Below, piece after piece: positions 57,542-64,000 of a DNA stretch of 64,000 nucleotides. The notes under the pieces were generated by a model. The model did not search any database, was not told where the DNA came from, and worked only from the letters and a program-made list of their open reading frames with translations. Within the stretch, counting starts at the first letter, position 1, and every line of letters starts with the position of its first letter. Position numbers and translations under genes: made by a program. Origin of the DNA: Kitasatospora indigofera (lineage in GTDB: Bacteria > Actinomycetota > Actinomycetes > Streptomycetales > Streptomycetaceae); contig NZ_BNBO01000013.1 in assembly GCF_014655955.1 (NCBI RefSeq), positions 101,732 to 165,731 on the forward strand, given 5' to 3'.

Positions 57542-57703
57542 TTCCGCGTTCCACGTTCACAGCGCCCGATGCCGGCGCGCCGCTCAGGGCGCTCATGCTC
57601 CCCGATGTGGTGCAGTGGCACTTCGGGCGCTGAGGCGTGTCCGGAAGGGGTCGCGTCCGTCGTGCACGCCATGGCCATACCCACTTCGCCGAAGGAGTGA
57701 AAC

Positions 57704-58456
57704 CTGAACACGGCAGCAGCAGTCGCAGCAGCAGTGGTGCCCGCCGCCGGTCGCGGTGAGCGGCTGGGGCCGGGAGCCCCCAAAGCCCTGCGGGAACTCG
57801 GCGGGGTGCCGCTGCTCGTGCACGCCGTCCGGGCGCTGGCCCGCAGCCGGGCCGTCGGCCTGGTCGTGGTCGCCGCGCCGCCCGAGGGGGTGGCCGAGGT
57901 GGTGACCCTGCTCGGCAGCCACGGCCTGGAGGGCAAGGACGTCCGGGTGGTGCCCGGCGGGGCGACCCGCCAGGAGTCGGTGCGGCTCGGGCTCGCGGCC
58001 ATCCCGGCGGAGGTCGGGATCGTGCTGGTGCACGACGCGGCCCGCCCGCTCGTGCCGGTGGAGGTGGTGGACGCGGTCGCGGCCGCCGTCCGGGCCGGGG
58101 CCGAGGCCGTGGTGCCCGCGGTGCCGCTGGCCGACACCGTCAAGCGGGTCGAGCCGCAGGCCGCCGGAGCCCCCGAGCCGGTGCTCGACACGCCCGACCG
58201 CTCCACCCTGCGCGCCGTGCAGACCCCGCAGGGCTTCCGCCGGGAGGTGCTGTCGCGGGTGCACGCCGAGGCGCTGGCCGAGGAGGCCGGTGGCGGACTG
58301 CCGCCGGTCACCGACGACGCGGGCCTGGTCGAGCGCTACGGCGGCCGGGTGGTCGTGGTGCCGGGCCACGAGGAGGCCTTCAAGGTGACCCGCCCGCTGG
58401 ACCTCGTGCTCGCCGAGGCCGTACTCGCCCGACGGAGGGCCTCCGATGGCTTCTGA
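57704..58456 (+). CDS. ispD: 2-C-methyl-D-erythritol 4-phosphate cytidylyltransferase IspD, probable CTG start
   Basis: A 250-residue IspD of the MEP isoprenoid pathway. The nucleotide-binding motif [19 protein letters not shown], then [27 protein letters not shown], the PLADTVKR and [10 protein letters not shown] blocks and [14 protein letters not shown] codons at 57734/57737 would remove the first β-strand residues (AAAVAAA). An in-frame TGA lies at 57698, so the only start that keeps the strand is CTG 57704, six bases after a perfect GAAGGAG. It overlaps ispF by eleven bases. Confidence 0.9.
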   Translation: MNTAAAVAAAVVPAAGRGERLGPGAPKALRELGGVPLLVHAVRALARSRAVGLVVVAAPPEGVAEVVTLLGSHGLEGKDVRVVPGGATRQESVRLGLAAIPAEVGIVLVHDAARPLVPVEVVDAVAAAVRAGAEAVVPAVPLADTVKRVEPQAAGAPEPVLDTPDRSTLRAVQTPQGFRREVLSRVHAEALAEEAGGGLPPVTDDAGLVERYGGRVVVVPGHEEAFKVTRPLDLVLAEAVLARRRASDGF

Positions 58457-58970
58457 GCCGTACACCGCACCGCTCCCGCTGATCCCCCGGGTGGGGATCG
58501 GCACCGACGTGCACGCCTTCGAGGCGGGCCGGCCGCTGCGGGTGGCCGGCCTGGACTGGCCGGACGCCGAGGTGGGCCTGGCCGGCCACTCCGACGCGGA
58601 CGTCGCCGCGCACGCCGCCTGCGACGCGCTCTTCTCGGCCGCGGGCATCGGCGACCTGGGCGCGCACTTCGGCACCGACCGGCCCGAGTGGTCCGGCGCG
58701 TCCGGGGTGAAGCTGCTGGGCGAGGCGGCCCGGCTGGTCCGGGAGGCCGGCTTCGAGATCGGGAACGTCTCGGTCCAGGTGATCGGCGTCCGTCCGAAGA
58801 TCGGGAAGCGCCGGGCGGAGGCGCAGGAGGCGCTCTCCGCGGCAGTCGGCGCGCCGGTCTCGGTCTCCGGCACCACCACCGACGGACTCGGCCTGACCGG
58901 CCGGGCCGAGGGCCTGGCGGCGATCGCCACCGCGCTGGTCTACCAGGTGCCCGGACACTCGTCGGAGTGA
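58446..58970 (+). CDS. ispF: 2-C-methyl-D-erythritol 2,4-cyclodiphosphate synthase IspF
   Basis: A 174-residue IspF. Zinc ligands D21 and H23 in GIGTDVHAF and H48 in [21 protein letters not shown] are in place, along with [17 protein letters not shown] and the C-terminal [16 protein letters not shown]. It makes methylerythritol cyclodiphosphate two steps after IspD. It starts inside the end of ispD, so the two are translationally coupled; IspD and IspF are separate here, not fused. Confidence 0.96.
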   Translation: MASEPYTAPLPLIPRVGIGTDVHAFEAGRPLRVAGLDWPDAEVGLAGHSDADVAAHAACDALFSAAGIGDLGAHFGTDRPEWSGASGVKLLGEAARLVREAGFEIGNVSVQVIGVRPKIGKRRAEAQEALSAAVGAPVSVSGTTTDGLGLTGRAEGLAAIATALVYQVPGHSSE

Positions 58971-59123
58971 ATCTTCCCGGGGGACGAACAACCGGGGAAT
59001 GAAGGGTCGGTGACGCGTGTTCAGCGCAGTTGACCAAGGTGGAGGTCCCTGGGGTCGGCGCATCCCGGCCGGTGTTTCGTCACCCTTGCGACCCCGACTG
59101 TCGAGTGAACGAGAAGAGGCTCC

Positions 59124-59519
59124 ATGGCAGCGCAACTCTCAGACCGCGCGAAGGCAGTGATCGACGGCAAGGCCTTCGCCGTGATCGCCACGGTGCAGCC
59201 GGACGGCAGCCCGCAGGCGTCCGTGGTCTGGATCAAGCGGGACGGCGACGACCTGTTGTTCTCCACGGTCGAAGGCCGGCGCAAGCACCTGAACCTGCTC
59301 AAGGATCCGCGGATCTCCCTGGTGGTCTACCCGACCGACGACCCGTACTCCTACGTGGAGGTCCGTGGCGAGGTCACCTTCAGCCACGAGGGCGGCCGGG
59401 AGCTGATCGACGAGCTGGAGCTCAAGTACCGCGGCAAGGCCAGGTACGCCTACGACACCCCCGACGCCGTGCGCGTCGTGGTCCGGCTGACCCCGCGCAA
59501 GGTGATCGGGAACCTCTGA
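59124..59519 (+). CDS. PPOX-class flavin/F420-dependent oxidoreductase
   Basis: A 131-residue split-barrel protein of the PPOX/F420-reductase type: AVIATVQPDGSPQASVVWIKRDGDDLLFSTVEGRRKHLNLLKDPRISL is the cofactor-binding half, YSYVEVRGEVTFSHEGG the second half, ending in VRLTPRKVIGN. The Lys/Arg-rich RRKHLNL segment is common in F420-dependent members, but FMN cannot be excluded. AGAGG ribosome site. It sits between ispF and cysS on the same strand and could be co-expressed with either. Confidence 0.92.
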   Translation: MAAQLSDRAKAVIDGKAFAVIATVQPDGSPQASVVWIKRDGDDLLFSTVEGRRKHLNLLKDPRISLVVYPTDDPYSYVEVRGEVTFSHEGGRELIDELELKYRGKARYAYDTPDAVRVVVRLTPRKVIGNL

Positions 59520-59574
59520 CCGGAGGGCCGGCCTCCGGTCGGCCACATGTGCGTAACGACCCCGCGGCAGCATT

Positions 59575-59590
59575 GACATTCAAGAATGTC
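59575..59590 (+). promoter_or_regulatory. Palindrome in the cysS promoter region
   Basis: GACATTC-AA-GAATGTC, seven-base perfect arms, overlapping a TTGACA hexamer (59573-59578). It lies 36 bases before the cysS start. It may be an operator or part of the ppox terminator. Confidence 0.5.
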
Positions 59591-59613
59591 GCGGGGCACC
59601 CCCCTGTGCCCAC

Positions 59614-59619
59614 TACGCT
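59614..59619 (+). promoter_or_regulatory. -10 box of a probable leaderless cysS transcript
   Basis: TACGCT seven bases before the GTG of cysS. No ribosome site is present, which supports a leaderless message. Confidence 0.5.
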
Positions 59620-59626
59620 TGACGCT

Positions 59627-61021
59627 GTGAGCATTCGCCTGTACGACACCGACGCCCGCCAGGTACGCGACTTCGTCCCGCTTGTACCGGGTTGTGTCTC
59701 GATCTACCTGTGTGGCGCCACCGTTCAGGCGGCCCCGCACATCGGGCACATCCGGTCCGGCCTGAACTTCGACATCATGCAGCGGTGGTTCGCCTACCGC
59801 GGCTACCAGGTCACGTTCGCCCGCAACGTCACCGACATCGACGACAAGGTGATCGCCAAGGAGCGCCAGCTGGGCACGCCCTGGTGGCAGATCGCCTACG
59901 CCAACGAGCGGGCCTTCAACGACGGCTACTCGGTGCTCGGCTGCCTGCCGCCCACCGTGGAGCCGCGGGCCACCGGGCACATCCCCGAGATGATCGAGAT
60001 GATGCAGGTCCTGATCGCGAAGGGCCACGCCTACGAGGCCGACGGGAACGTCTACTTCGACGTGAAGTCCTTCCCCGACTACCTCTCGCTCTCCAACCAG
60101 AAGCTGGAGAACCTCCGCCAGCCCGAGGGCGAGGGCGAGACGGGCAAGCGGGACAGCCGCGACTTCGCCATGTGGAAGACCGCCAAGCCGGGCGAGCCGA
60201 GCTGGAGCACCCCGTGGGGCAACGGCCGTCCCGGCTGGCACCTGGAGTGCTCCGCGATGGCCCACAAGTACCTGGGCAGCTCCTTCGACATCCACGGCGG
60301 CGGGCTCGACCTGATCTTCCCGCACCACGAGAACGAGATCGCCCAGTCGAAGGCCTACGGCGACGGCTTCGCGAACTTCTGGGTGCACAACGCCTGGGTC
60401 ACCATGAGCGGCGAGAAGATGAGCAAGTCGCTCGGCAACTCGGTGCTGGTCTCCGAGATGGTCCAGCGCTGGCGCCCGATCGTGCTCCGCTACTACCTGG
60501 GGGCCCCGCACTACCGGTCGATGATCGAGTACAGCGAGGAGTCGCTGCGCGAGGCCGAGGCCGGTTTCGGCCGGATCGAGGGCTTCGTCCAGCGGGTCGT
60601 GGAGCGCTGCGGCCCGGTCGAGGCTGCCGCCGAGGTGCCGCCGGCCTTCGCCGAGGCGATGGACGACGACCTGGGCGTGCCGCAGGCGCTGGCCATCGTG
60701 CACACCGCCGTCCGGCAGGGCAACAGCGCGCTGACGGCGGACGACAAGGAGAGCGCGGTAGCACGTTTGGCCGAGGTCCGTGCGATGCTCGGTGTGCTGG
60801 GCCTCGACCCGCTGGACCCGCAGTGGTCCGGCGCGGACCACGGCGAGGACCTCCACGGCGTGGTCGACTCGCTGGTCCGGCTGGTCCTGGACCAGCGGCA
60901 GGCGGCCCGGGCCCGCAAGGACTTCGCGACCGCGGACGCCATCCGCGACCAGCTCGGCCTCGCCGGGCTGGCGATCGAGGACACCCCGTCCGGCGCGCGC
61001 TGGACGATCAACAACCAGTAA
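59627..61021 (+). CDS. cysS: Cysteinyl-tRNA synthetase
   Basis: A 464-residue class I synthetase. The zinc-linked Cys in [13 protein letters not shown] at residues 38-41, [37 protein letters not shown] (zinc and substrate region) and KMSKS at 264-268. It charges tRNA-Cys. The stand-alone length is that of CysS and not of MshC, its mycothiol paralogue: the C-terminal DALR-like anticodon region (about 340-464) is present. GTG 59627 starts right before the family N-terminus [15 protein letters not shown]. It is probably leaderless. Confidence 0.96.
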   Translation: MSIRLYDTDARQVRDFVPLVPGCVSIYLCGATVQAAPHIGHIRSGLNFDIMQRWFAYRGYQVTFARNVTDIDDKVIAKERQLGTPWWQIAYANERAFNDGYSVLGCLPPTVEPRATGHIPEMIEMMQVLIAKGHAYEADGNVYFDVKSFPDYLSLSNQKLENLRQPEGEGETGKRDSRDFAMWKTAKPGEPSWSTPWGNGRPGWHLECSAMAHKYLGSSFDIHGGGLDLIFPHHENEIAQSKAYGDGFANFWVHNAWVTMSGEKMSKSLGNSVLVSEMVQRWRPIVLRYYLGAPHYRSMIEYSEESLREAEAGFGRIEGFVQRVVERCGPVEAAAEVPPAFAEAMDDDLGVPQALAIVHTAVRQGNSALTADDKESAVARLAEVRAMLGVLGLDPLDPQWSGADHGEDLHGVVDSLVRLVLDQRQAARARKDFATADAIRDQLGLAGLAIEDTPSGARWTINNQ

Positions 61022-61040
61022 CCCCTCGCGCCGGAGGGGT
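61021..61040 (+). terminator. Small hairpin at the cysS stop
   Basis: ACCCCTC-GCGCCG-GAGGGGT directly follows the stop codon. The stem has seven pairs and no U-tract; it may weaken read-through into rlmB. Confidence 0.5.
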
Positions 61041-61143
61041 GAGGGTGGGCCGTACCGGATCGGTGCGGCCCATCCACATGACGCAGAGCAGGTCGCGGAC
61101 GGAGTCGCCGTCGGGCGTGCGAGACAGACAGGAATGAACAGCC

Positions 61144-62139
61144 ATGGCCGGCAACAGTGCACGCAGGAACCGTCGCAACCCCGGATCGAAGAAGGGCGCG
61201 AGTGTCGGGACCGGCGGCCACAGCCGGAAGGCGCTGCAGGGCAAGGGCCCGACGCCGCCCGCCTCGGCCCGCAAGGGGCACGTCAAGCAGCGCCAGGCCA
61301 ACGCGGCCGTGAAGCGCGAGATGGACGCCAAGTCGCGGGCCGGCATGCGCCGCAGCGGTGGCGGCGGGCGCGGCGGCCGCGGCGGGGCCGGCGCCGCCGA
61401 GCTGGTGGTGGGCCGCAACTCGGTGGTCGAGGCGCTCCAGGGCGGGGTGCCCGCCACCGCGCTCTACGTGATGCAGTTCATCGACACCGACGACCGCGTG
61501 CGCGAGGCCTTCCAGGCCGCCAACGAGCGCGGCATCCCGCTGATGGAGGCTCCGCGCCCGCAGCTGGACCAGATGACCGGCGGCCTGAACCACCAGGGCC
61601 TGGTGCTCCAGGTCCCGCCGTACGAGTACGCCCACCCCGAGGACCTGCTGGGCGTCGCGGCCGACCTCGGCGAGGACGCGCTGATCATGGCGCTGGACGG
61701 CGTGACCGACTCCCGCAACCTCGGCGCGGTGGTCCGCTCCGCCGCCGCCTTCGGCGCGCACGGCGTGGTCATCCCCGAGCGCCGGGCGGCCGGCATGACG
61801 GCGGGCGCCTGGAAGACCTCCTCGGGCGCGGCGGCGCGCCTCCAGGTGGCCCGCGCCACCAACCTCACCCGCGCGCTGGAGGCCTACCAGAAGGCCGGCT
61901 GCCTGGTGGTGGGCCTGGCCGCCGACGGCGAGGCCGAGGTCGGCGAGCTGGAGGCGCTCACCGGCCCGGTCGTGATCGTCGCGGGCAGCGAGGGCAAGGG
62001 CCTGTCCCGGCTGGTCTCGGAGACCTGCGACATCCGGGTGCGGATCCCGATGCCGGGTGCCACCGAGTCGCTGAACGCCGGCGTCGCGGCGGGCATCGTG
62101 CTGTACGAGGCCGCCCGGCTGCGTTCCAGGACCTCCTGA
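61144..62139 (+). CDS. rlmB: 23S rRNA 2'-O-methyltransferase (TrmH/SpoU family, RlmB-like)
   Basis: A 331-residue SPOUT methyltransferase. The first ~85 residues are a basic Lys/Arg/Gly-rich extension typical of actinobacterial members. A substrate-binding domain starts at ELVVGRNSVVEALQGG, and the knotted domain carries motif 1 LDGVTDSRNLGAVVRSAAAFG, motif 2 VIVAGSEGKGLSRLV and motif 3 IPMPGATESLNAGVAAGIVLYEA. RlmB methylates G2251 in the peptidyl-transferase P loop in E. coli; specificity here is inferred from family and position after cysS. AGGA site and ATG at 61144. Confidence 0.93.
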   Translation: MAGNSARRNRRNPGSKKGASVGTGGHSRKALQGKGPTPPASARKGHVKQRQANAAVKREMDAKSRAGMRRSGGGGRGGRGGAGAAELVVGRNSVVEALQGGVPATALYVMQFIDTDDRVREAFQAANERGIPLMEAPRPQLDQMTGGLNHQGLVLQVPPYEYAHPEDLLGVAADLGEDALIMALDGVTDSRNLGAVVRSAAAFGAHGVVIPERRAAGMTAGAWKTSSGAAARLQVARATNLTRALEAYQKAGCLVVGLAADGEAEVGELEALTGPVVIVAGSEGKGLSRLVSETCDIRVRIPMPGATESLNAGVAAGIVLYEAARLRSRTS

Positions 62140-62157
62140 CCTGCACGGATTTGGGTG

Positions 62158-62195
62158 AAAGCGATCGGGCCTGACCGGGCCCGATCGCTTTTCTC
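62158..62195 (+). terminator. Intrinsic terminator after rlmB
   Basis: Thirteen-base perfect stem AAAGCGATCGGGC / GCCCGATCGCTTT with an eight-base loop and a TTTTCT tail, 18 bases after the stop. This is a textbook rho-independent terminator, the best in the window. Confidence 0.95.
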
Positions 62196-62241
62196 ATGAT
62201 CACTTCAAGTGGCCGCCAAGAATCCACCCGGGAGAGTGTCC

Positions 62242-62262
62242 TAACCGGCCGTCACCCGGTTA
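62242..62262 (+). promoter_or_regulatory. Inverted repeat in the DoxX-protein promoter
   Basis: TAACCGG-N7-CCGGTTA, seven-base perfect arms, overlapping TAGACG (62261-62266), a possible -10 box only three bases from the GTG start. Candidate operator. Confidence 0.5.
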
Positions 62263-62269
62263 GACGGGT

Positions 62270-63916
62270 GTGGACACCAGAACACCTCGGTTCCCCGGGC
62301 AGGGCGGCACGGCGGGGATAGATTCCGGCCCCGGTCTCAACACGGTCAAGGTGCCGTCCGACCCCGCCCGGCTGAGCAGCACCCAGGCGAGCTTCCGGCT
62401 CAGACTCGGCGCCCCCGTGGCGCCGCTGATCGACGTGCCCGGCGACCTGCCGGCCTACGGCGCGGCCTTCGGCGACCCGTACGCCTCCCAGGGCTTCATC
62501 CGGCGCCCGCTGGTCACCCCGCAGGTGGTGGTCGACACGGCCGAGGTCCCGCTGCTCGCGGGCGCGGCCGTCGGCGCGCCCCGCCGCAAGGGCCGGGTCA
62601 CCGCCGTCACCTGGACCGGCCAGGCCGCTCCCGGGGACATGGCCGCCACCAGGCTGCTGGAGGCCGTACGCCTCAGCACCGTGCCGGCCCCGGCCGGCGC
62701 GCGCGGCCCGGGCGCCCGGGCGGACGACGACACCCAACTGCTCCCGCCCTACGGCGGCTCCTCGACCGTGCCGCGCCAGCCGGGCTCGCCGGCCGGTCCC
62801 GGCACCACCGGCACGCCCAGGCCCTGGACGCCGGCCGGCGAACTGCCGGAGGTCTCCGCCACCGCGGCGGGCGACTCCAGGCACGCCTGGTACCCGGGCC
62901 GCCGCGTCGACCTCGGCCTCGTGCTGCTCCCGCTGCGGGTGCTGCTCGGCTCGCTCTCCGTCTACGCGGGCTTCAGCAAGCTCTGCAACCCGGTGTACTT
63001 CGACGGCGGCGACCGCGGCTCGATGATGCGCTGGCTGGCCTCGCTGCACCCCTGGCGGGTCGCCGAGCCGCTGCTGGACTTCGCGATGGCCCACCCGGTG
63101 GGCGCCGGCCTCGGCGTGGCCTTCACCGAGATCGTGGTCGGCGTGCTCTCCATCCTCGGCCTCTGGCAGCGGTTCGCGGCCGGCGCCGCGATGGTGCTCT
63201 CCGCCGCGCTGCTGTTCACCGTGAGCTGGCGGTCGGTGCCGGTCTACGACACCCCCGACCTGATCTTCCTGGCCGCCTGGAGCCCGCTGCTGATCGCCGG
63301 CGCGCCGTTCGGCTCGCTGGACGGGCGGCTCGCCCTGGAGGCCTGGCGGCGGTACGGGGCCGGCGCGCCCGGCGCCCTGCGCCGGCGGGTCCTGCGCCGG
63401 GGCGCCGTGATCACCTCCCTGGTGGTCGGGCTGACCCTGCTGCTCGGCTCGATGCTCGGTGCCGCCGTGCGCACCGGCGGCCGCCCGGCCCCCGGCCCGG
63501 CCACCCCGAGCAGCGACTACGGCACCCCGCTCTGGCCCGGCACCGCCTCGACGGCGCCGAGCCCCGCGGCGACCCCGACCGGCAAGCCCTCGCCCACGGC
63601 CTCGCACCCGCCCACCCCGACCGCGACCCCCTCGGCCTCCGCACCCGCCTCGCCGAAGGCGAGCCAGAGCGCCAAGCCCCGTTCGGGGAAGACCGACGCG
63701 GCTCCCTCGGCCGGGACGCCGAACGCCCCCGCGGCCGGAACCTCGTCCAGCGGTCGCACCGCCGCCCCCGGCGGCACGGCGCCCCGGCCGAGCCAGAGCA
63801 GCGCCGGGTCCGGTCTGCTCGGCGGTGTCCTGGGCAGCGCGCCGCTGACGGAGCTGCCCGCCCTGGGAGCCCAGCAGGGCGGCCGGGCGCAGCCCGGCAC
63901 GGTGGTCTCCACCTGA
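62270..63916 (+). CDS. DoxX-family membrane protein with long flanking tails
   Basis: A 548-residue protein. Residues 1-220 are a polar Pro/Ala/Gly-rich N-terminal region. Residues ~220-360 form a DoxX domain with four membrane helices (LGLVLLPLRVLLGSLSVYAGFSKL, VGAGLGVAFTEIVVGVLSILG, AAMVLSAALLFTVSW, LIFLAAWSPLLIAG). A fifth helix follows near 385-405, then a Pro/Thr/Ser-rich, probably exported, tail ending PGTVVST. DoxX-like proteins work with quinones or thiosulfate or serve in redox stress complexes. GTG start without ribosome site, so probably leaderless. The extensions are much longer than in typical DoxX proteins. Confidence 0.87.
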   Translation: MDTRTPRFPGQGGTAGIDSGPGLNTVKVPSDPARLSSTQASFRLRLGAPVAPLIDVPGDLPAYGAAFGDPYASQGFIRRPLVTPQVVVDTAEVPLLAGAAVGAPRRKGRVTAVTWTGQAAPGDMAATRLLEAVRLSTVPAPAGARGPGARADDDTQLLPPYGGSSTVPRQPGSPAGPGTTGTPRPWTPAGELPEVSATAAGDSRHAWYPGRRVDLGLVLLPLRVLLGSLSVYAGFSKLCNPVYFDGGDRGSMMRWLASLHPWRVAEPLLDFAMAHPVGAGLGVAFTEIVVGVLSILGLWQRFAAGAAMVLSAALLFTVSWRSVPVYDTPDLIFLAAWSPLLIAGAPFGSLDGRLALEAWRRYGAGAPGALRRRVLRRGAVITSLVVGLTLLLGSMLGAAVRTGGRPAPGPATPSSDYGTPLWPGTASTAPSPAATPTGKPSPTASHPPTPTATPSASAPASPKASQSAKPRSGKTDAAPSAGTPNAPAAGTSSSGRTAAPGGTAPRPSQSSAGSGLLGGVLGSAPLTELPALGAQQGGRAQPGTVVST

Positions 63917-63921
63917 CCGAC

Positions 63922-63956
63922 GCCGGCCCGGCGGGAACACCACCCGCCGGGCCGGC
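63922..63956 (+). terminator. Terminator after the DoxX-family gene
   Basis: Fourteen-base perfect stem GCCGGCCCGGCGGG / CCCGCCGGGCCGGC with a seven-base loop, six bases after the stop. Confidence 0.82.
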
Positions 63957-63974
63957 GGACAGCGACGAGCCGGC

Positions 63975-64000
63975 CGGGACACTCCCCAGGGAGTGTCCCG
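63975..64000. terminator. Hairpin at the right edge of the window
   Basis: CGGGACACTCC-CCAG-GGAGTGTCCCG, an eleven-base perfect stem ending exactly at the window border. It probably terminates a converging gene beyond the edge. Confidence 0.6.

Noticed and set aside
59520..59626. T-box leader for cysS
   Set aside because: No specifier hairpin or T-box sequence is visible, and the start codon is too close to a -10 box for a structured leader.
1..64000. Mobile elements, CRISPR arrays, prophage or integration sites
   Set aside because: No transposase, integrase, relaxase or capsid-like reading frame, no direct repeat-spacer array, and no tRNA that could serve as an attachment site was found.

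Overview
This 64 kb window is very GC-rich, with strong G/C preference in third codon positions, frequent GTG starts, GTGA and ATGA stop-start overlaps, and many leaderless-looking starts placed 6-8 bases after a TANNNT box. Gene content and order point to a streptomycete-type actinobacterium (Streptomycetaceae: Streptomyces, Kitasatospora or a close relative). The markers are a conservon (cvnA-D plus a P450), mshA of mycothiol synthesis, and the conserved run mshA - YbjN - MFS - gpm - phoU/phoR/phoP - lipoprotein - carD - ispD - ispF - cysS - rlmB. The genus cannot be fixed from this window. I see no rRNA, tRNA, CRISPR array, insertion sequence or prophage gene.

Layout. 1-3.1 kb: minus-strand conservon, with its P450 cut by the left edge. 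3.7-7.4 kb: a TatA homologue, a DHA2 drug-efflux gene divergent from its TetR repressor with overlapping promoter and operator, a cupin and a small membrane protein. 7.6-12.5 kb: an acyl-CoA synthetase and acyl-CoA dehydrogenase divergent from a TetR with two DNA-binding domains, then a small secreted protein. 12.9-17.4 kb: an Hsp90-family ATPase followed by a large TPR protein. 17.7-25.6 kb: DedA, ThrE-type exporter, a membrane protein with a basic tail, a secreted NlpC/P60 hydrolase, a double-HTH regulator and an Eis-like acetyltransferase. 25.8-32.2 kb: TetR, a DCC-type thiol protein with a membrane protein, GNAT, a TARG1-like macro protein, MFS/LysR pair and YceI. 32.6-39.1 kb: SNF2 helicase with a short partner ORF, carboxymuconolactone decarboxylase with an ECF41 sigma factor, and a MerR fused to a sliding-clamp-like domain. 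39.1-46.3 kb: alpha/beta hydrolase, SRPBCC protein, Xre regulator with an HBHA-like protein, DUF2516 protein, receiver-SpoIIE phosphatase, a second macro protein and a methyltransferase. 46.4-64 kb: the conserved core block, with a chitin-active LPMO and a cysteine-rich peptide inserted before phoU, ending in a DoxX-family membrane protein.

How genes work together. Phosphate control is complete as a module: phoU and phoR-phoP diverge from a region with four PHO-box units at exact 11-base spacing. mshA is preceded by a textbook sigma-R promoter, which links mycothiol synthesis to thiol stress. The LPMO promoter carries a DasR-type palindrome across its -35 box, which would tie it to N-acetylglucosamine signalling. 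The decarboxylase/ECF41 operon has a promoter of the kind ECF41 factors use for autoregulation.

The least explained units are the Hsp90-TPR pair, the MerR-clamp fusion, the nine-cysteine peptide, the Xre/HBHA pair under an 18-base perfect palindrome, and the SNF2 helicase whose partner ORF appears to keep only a C-terminal tail.
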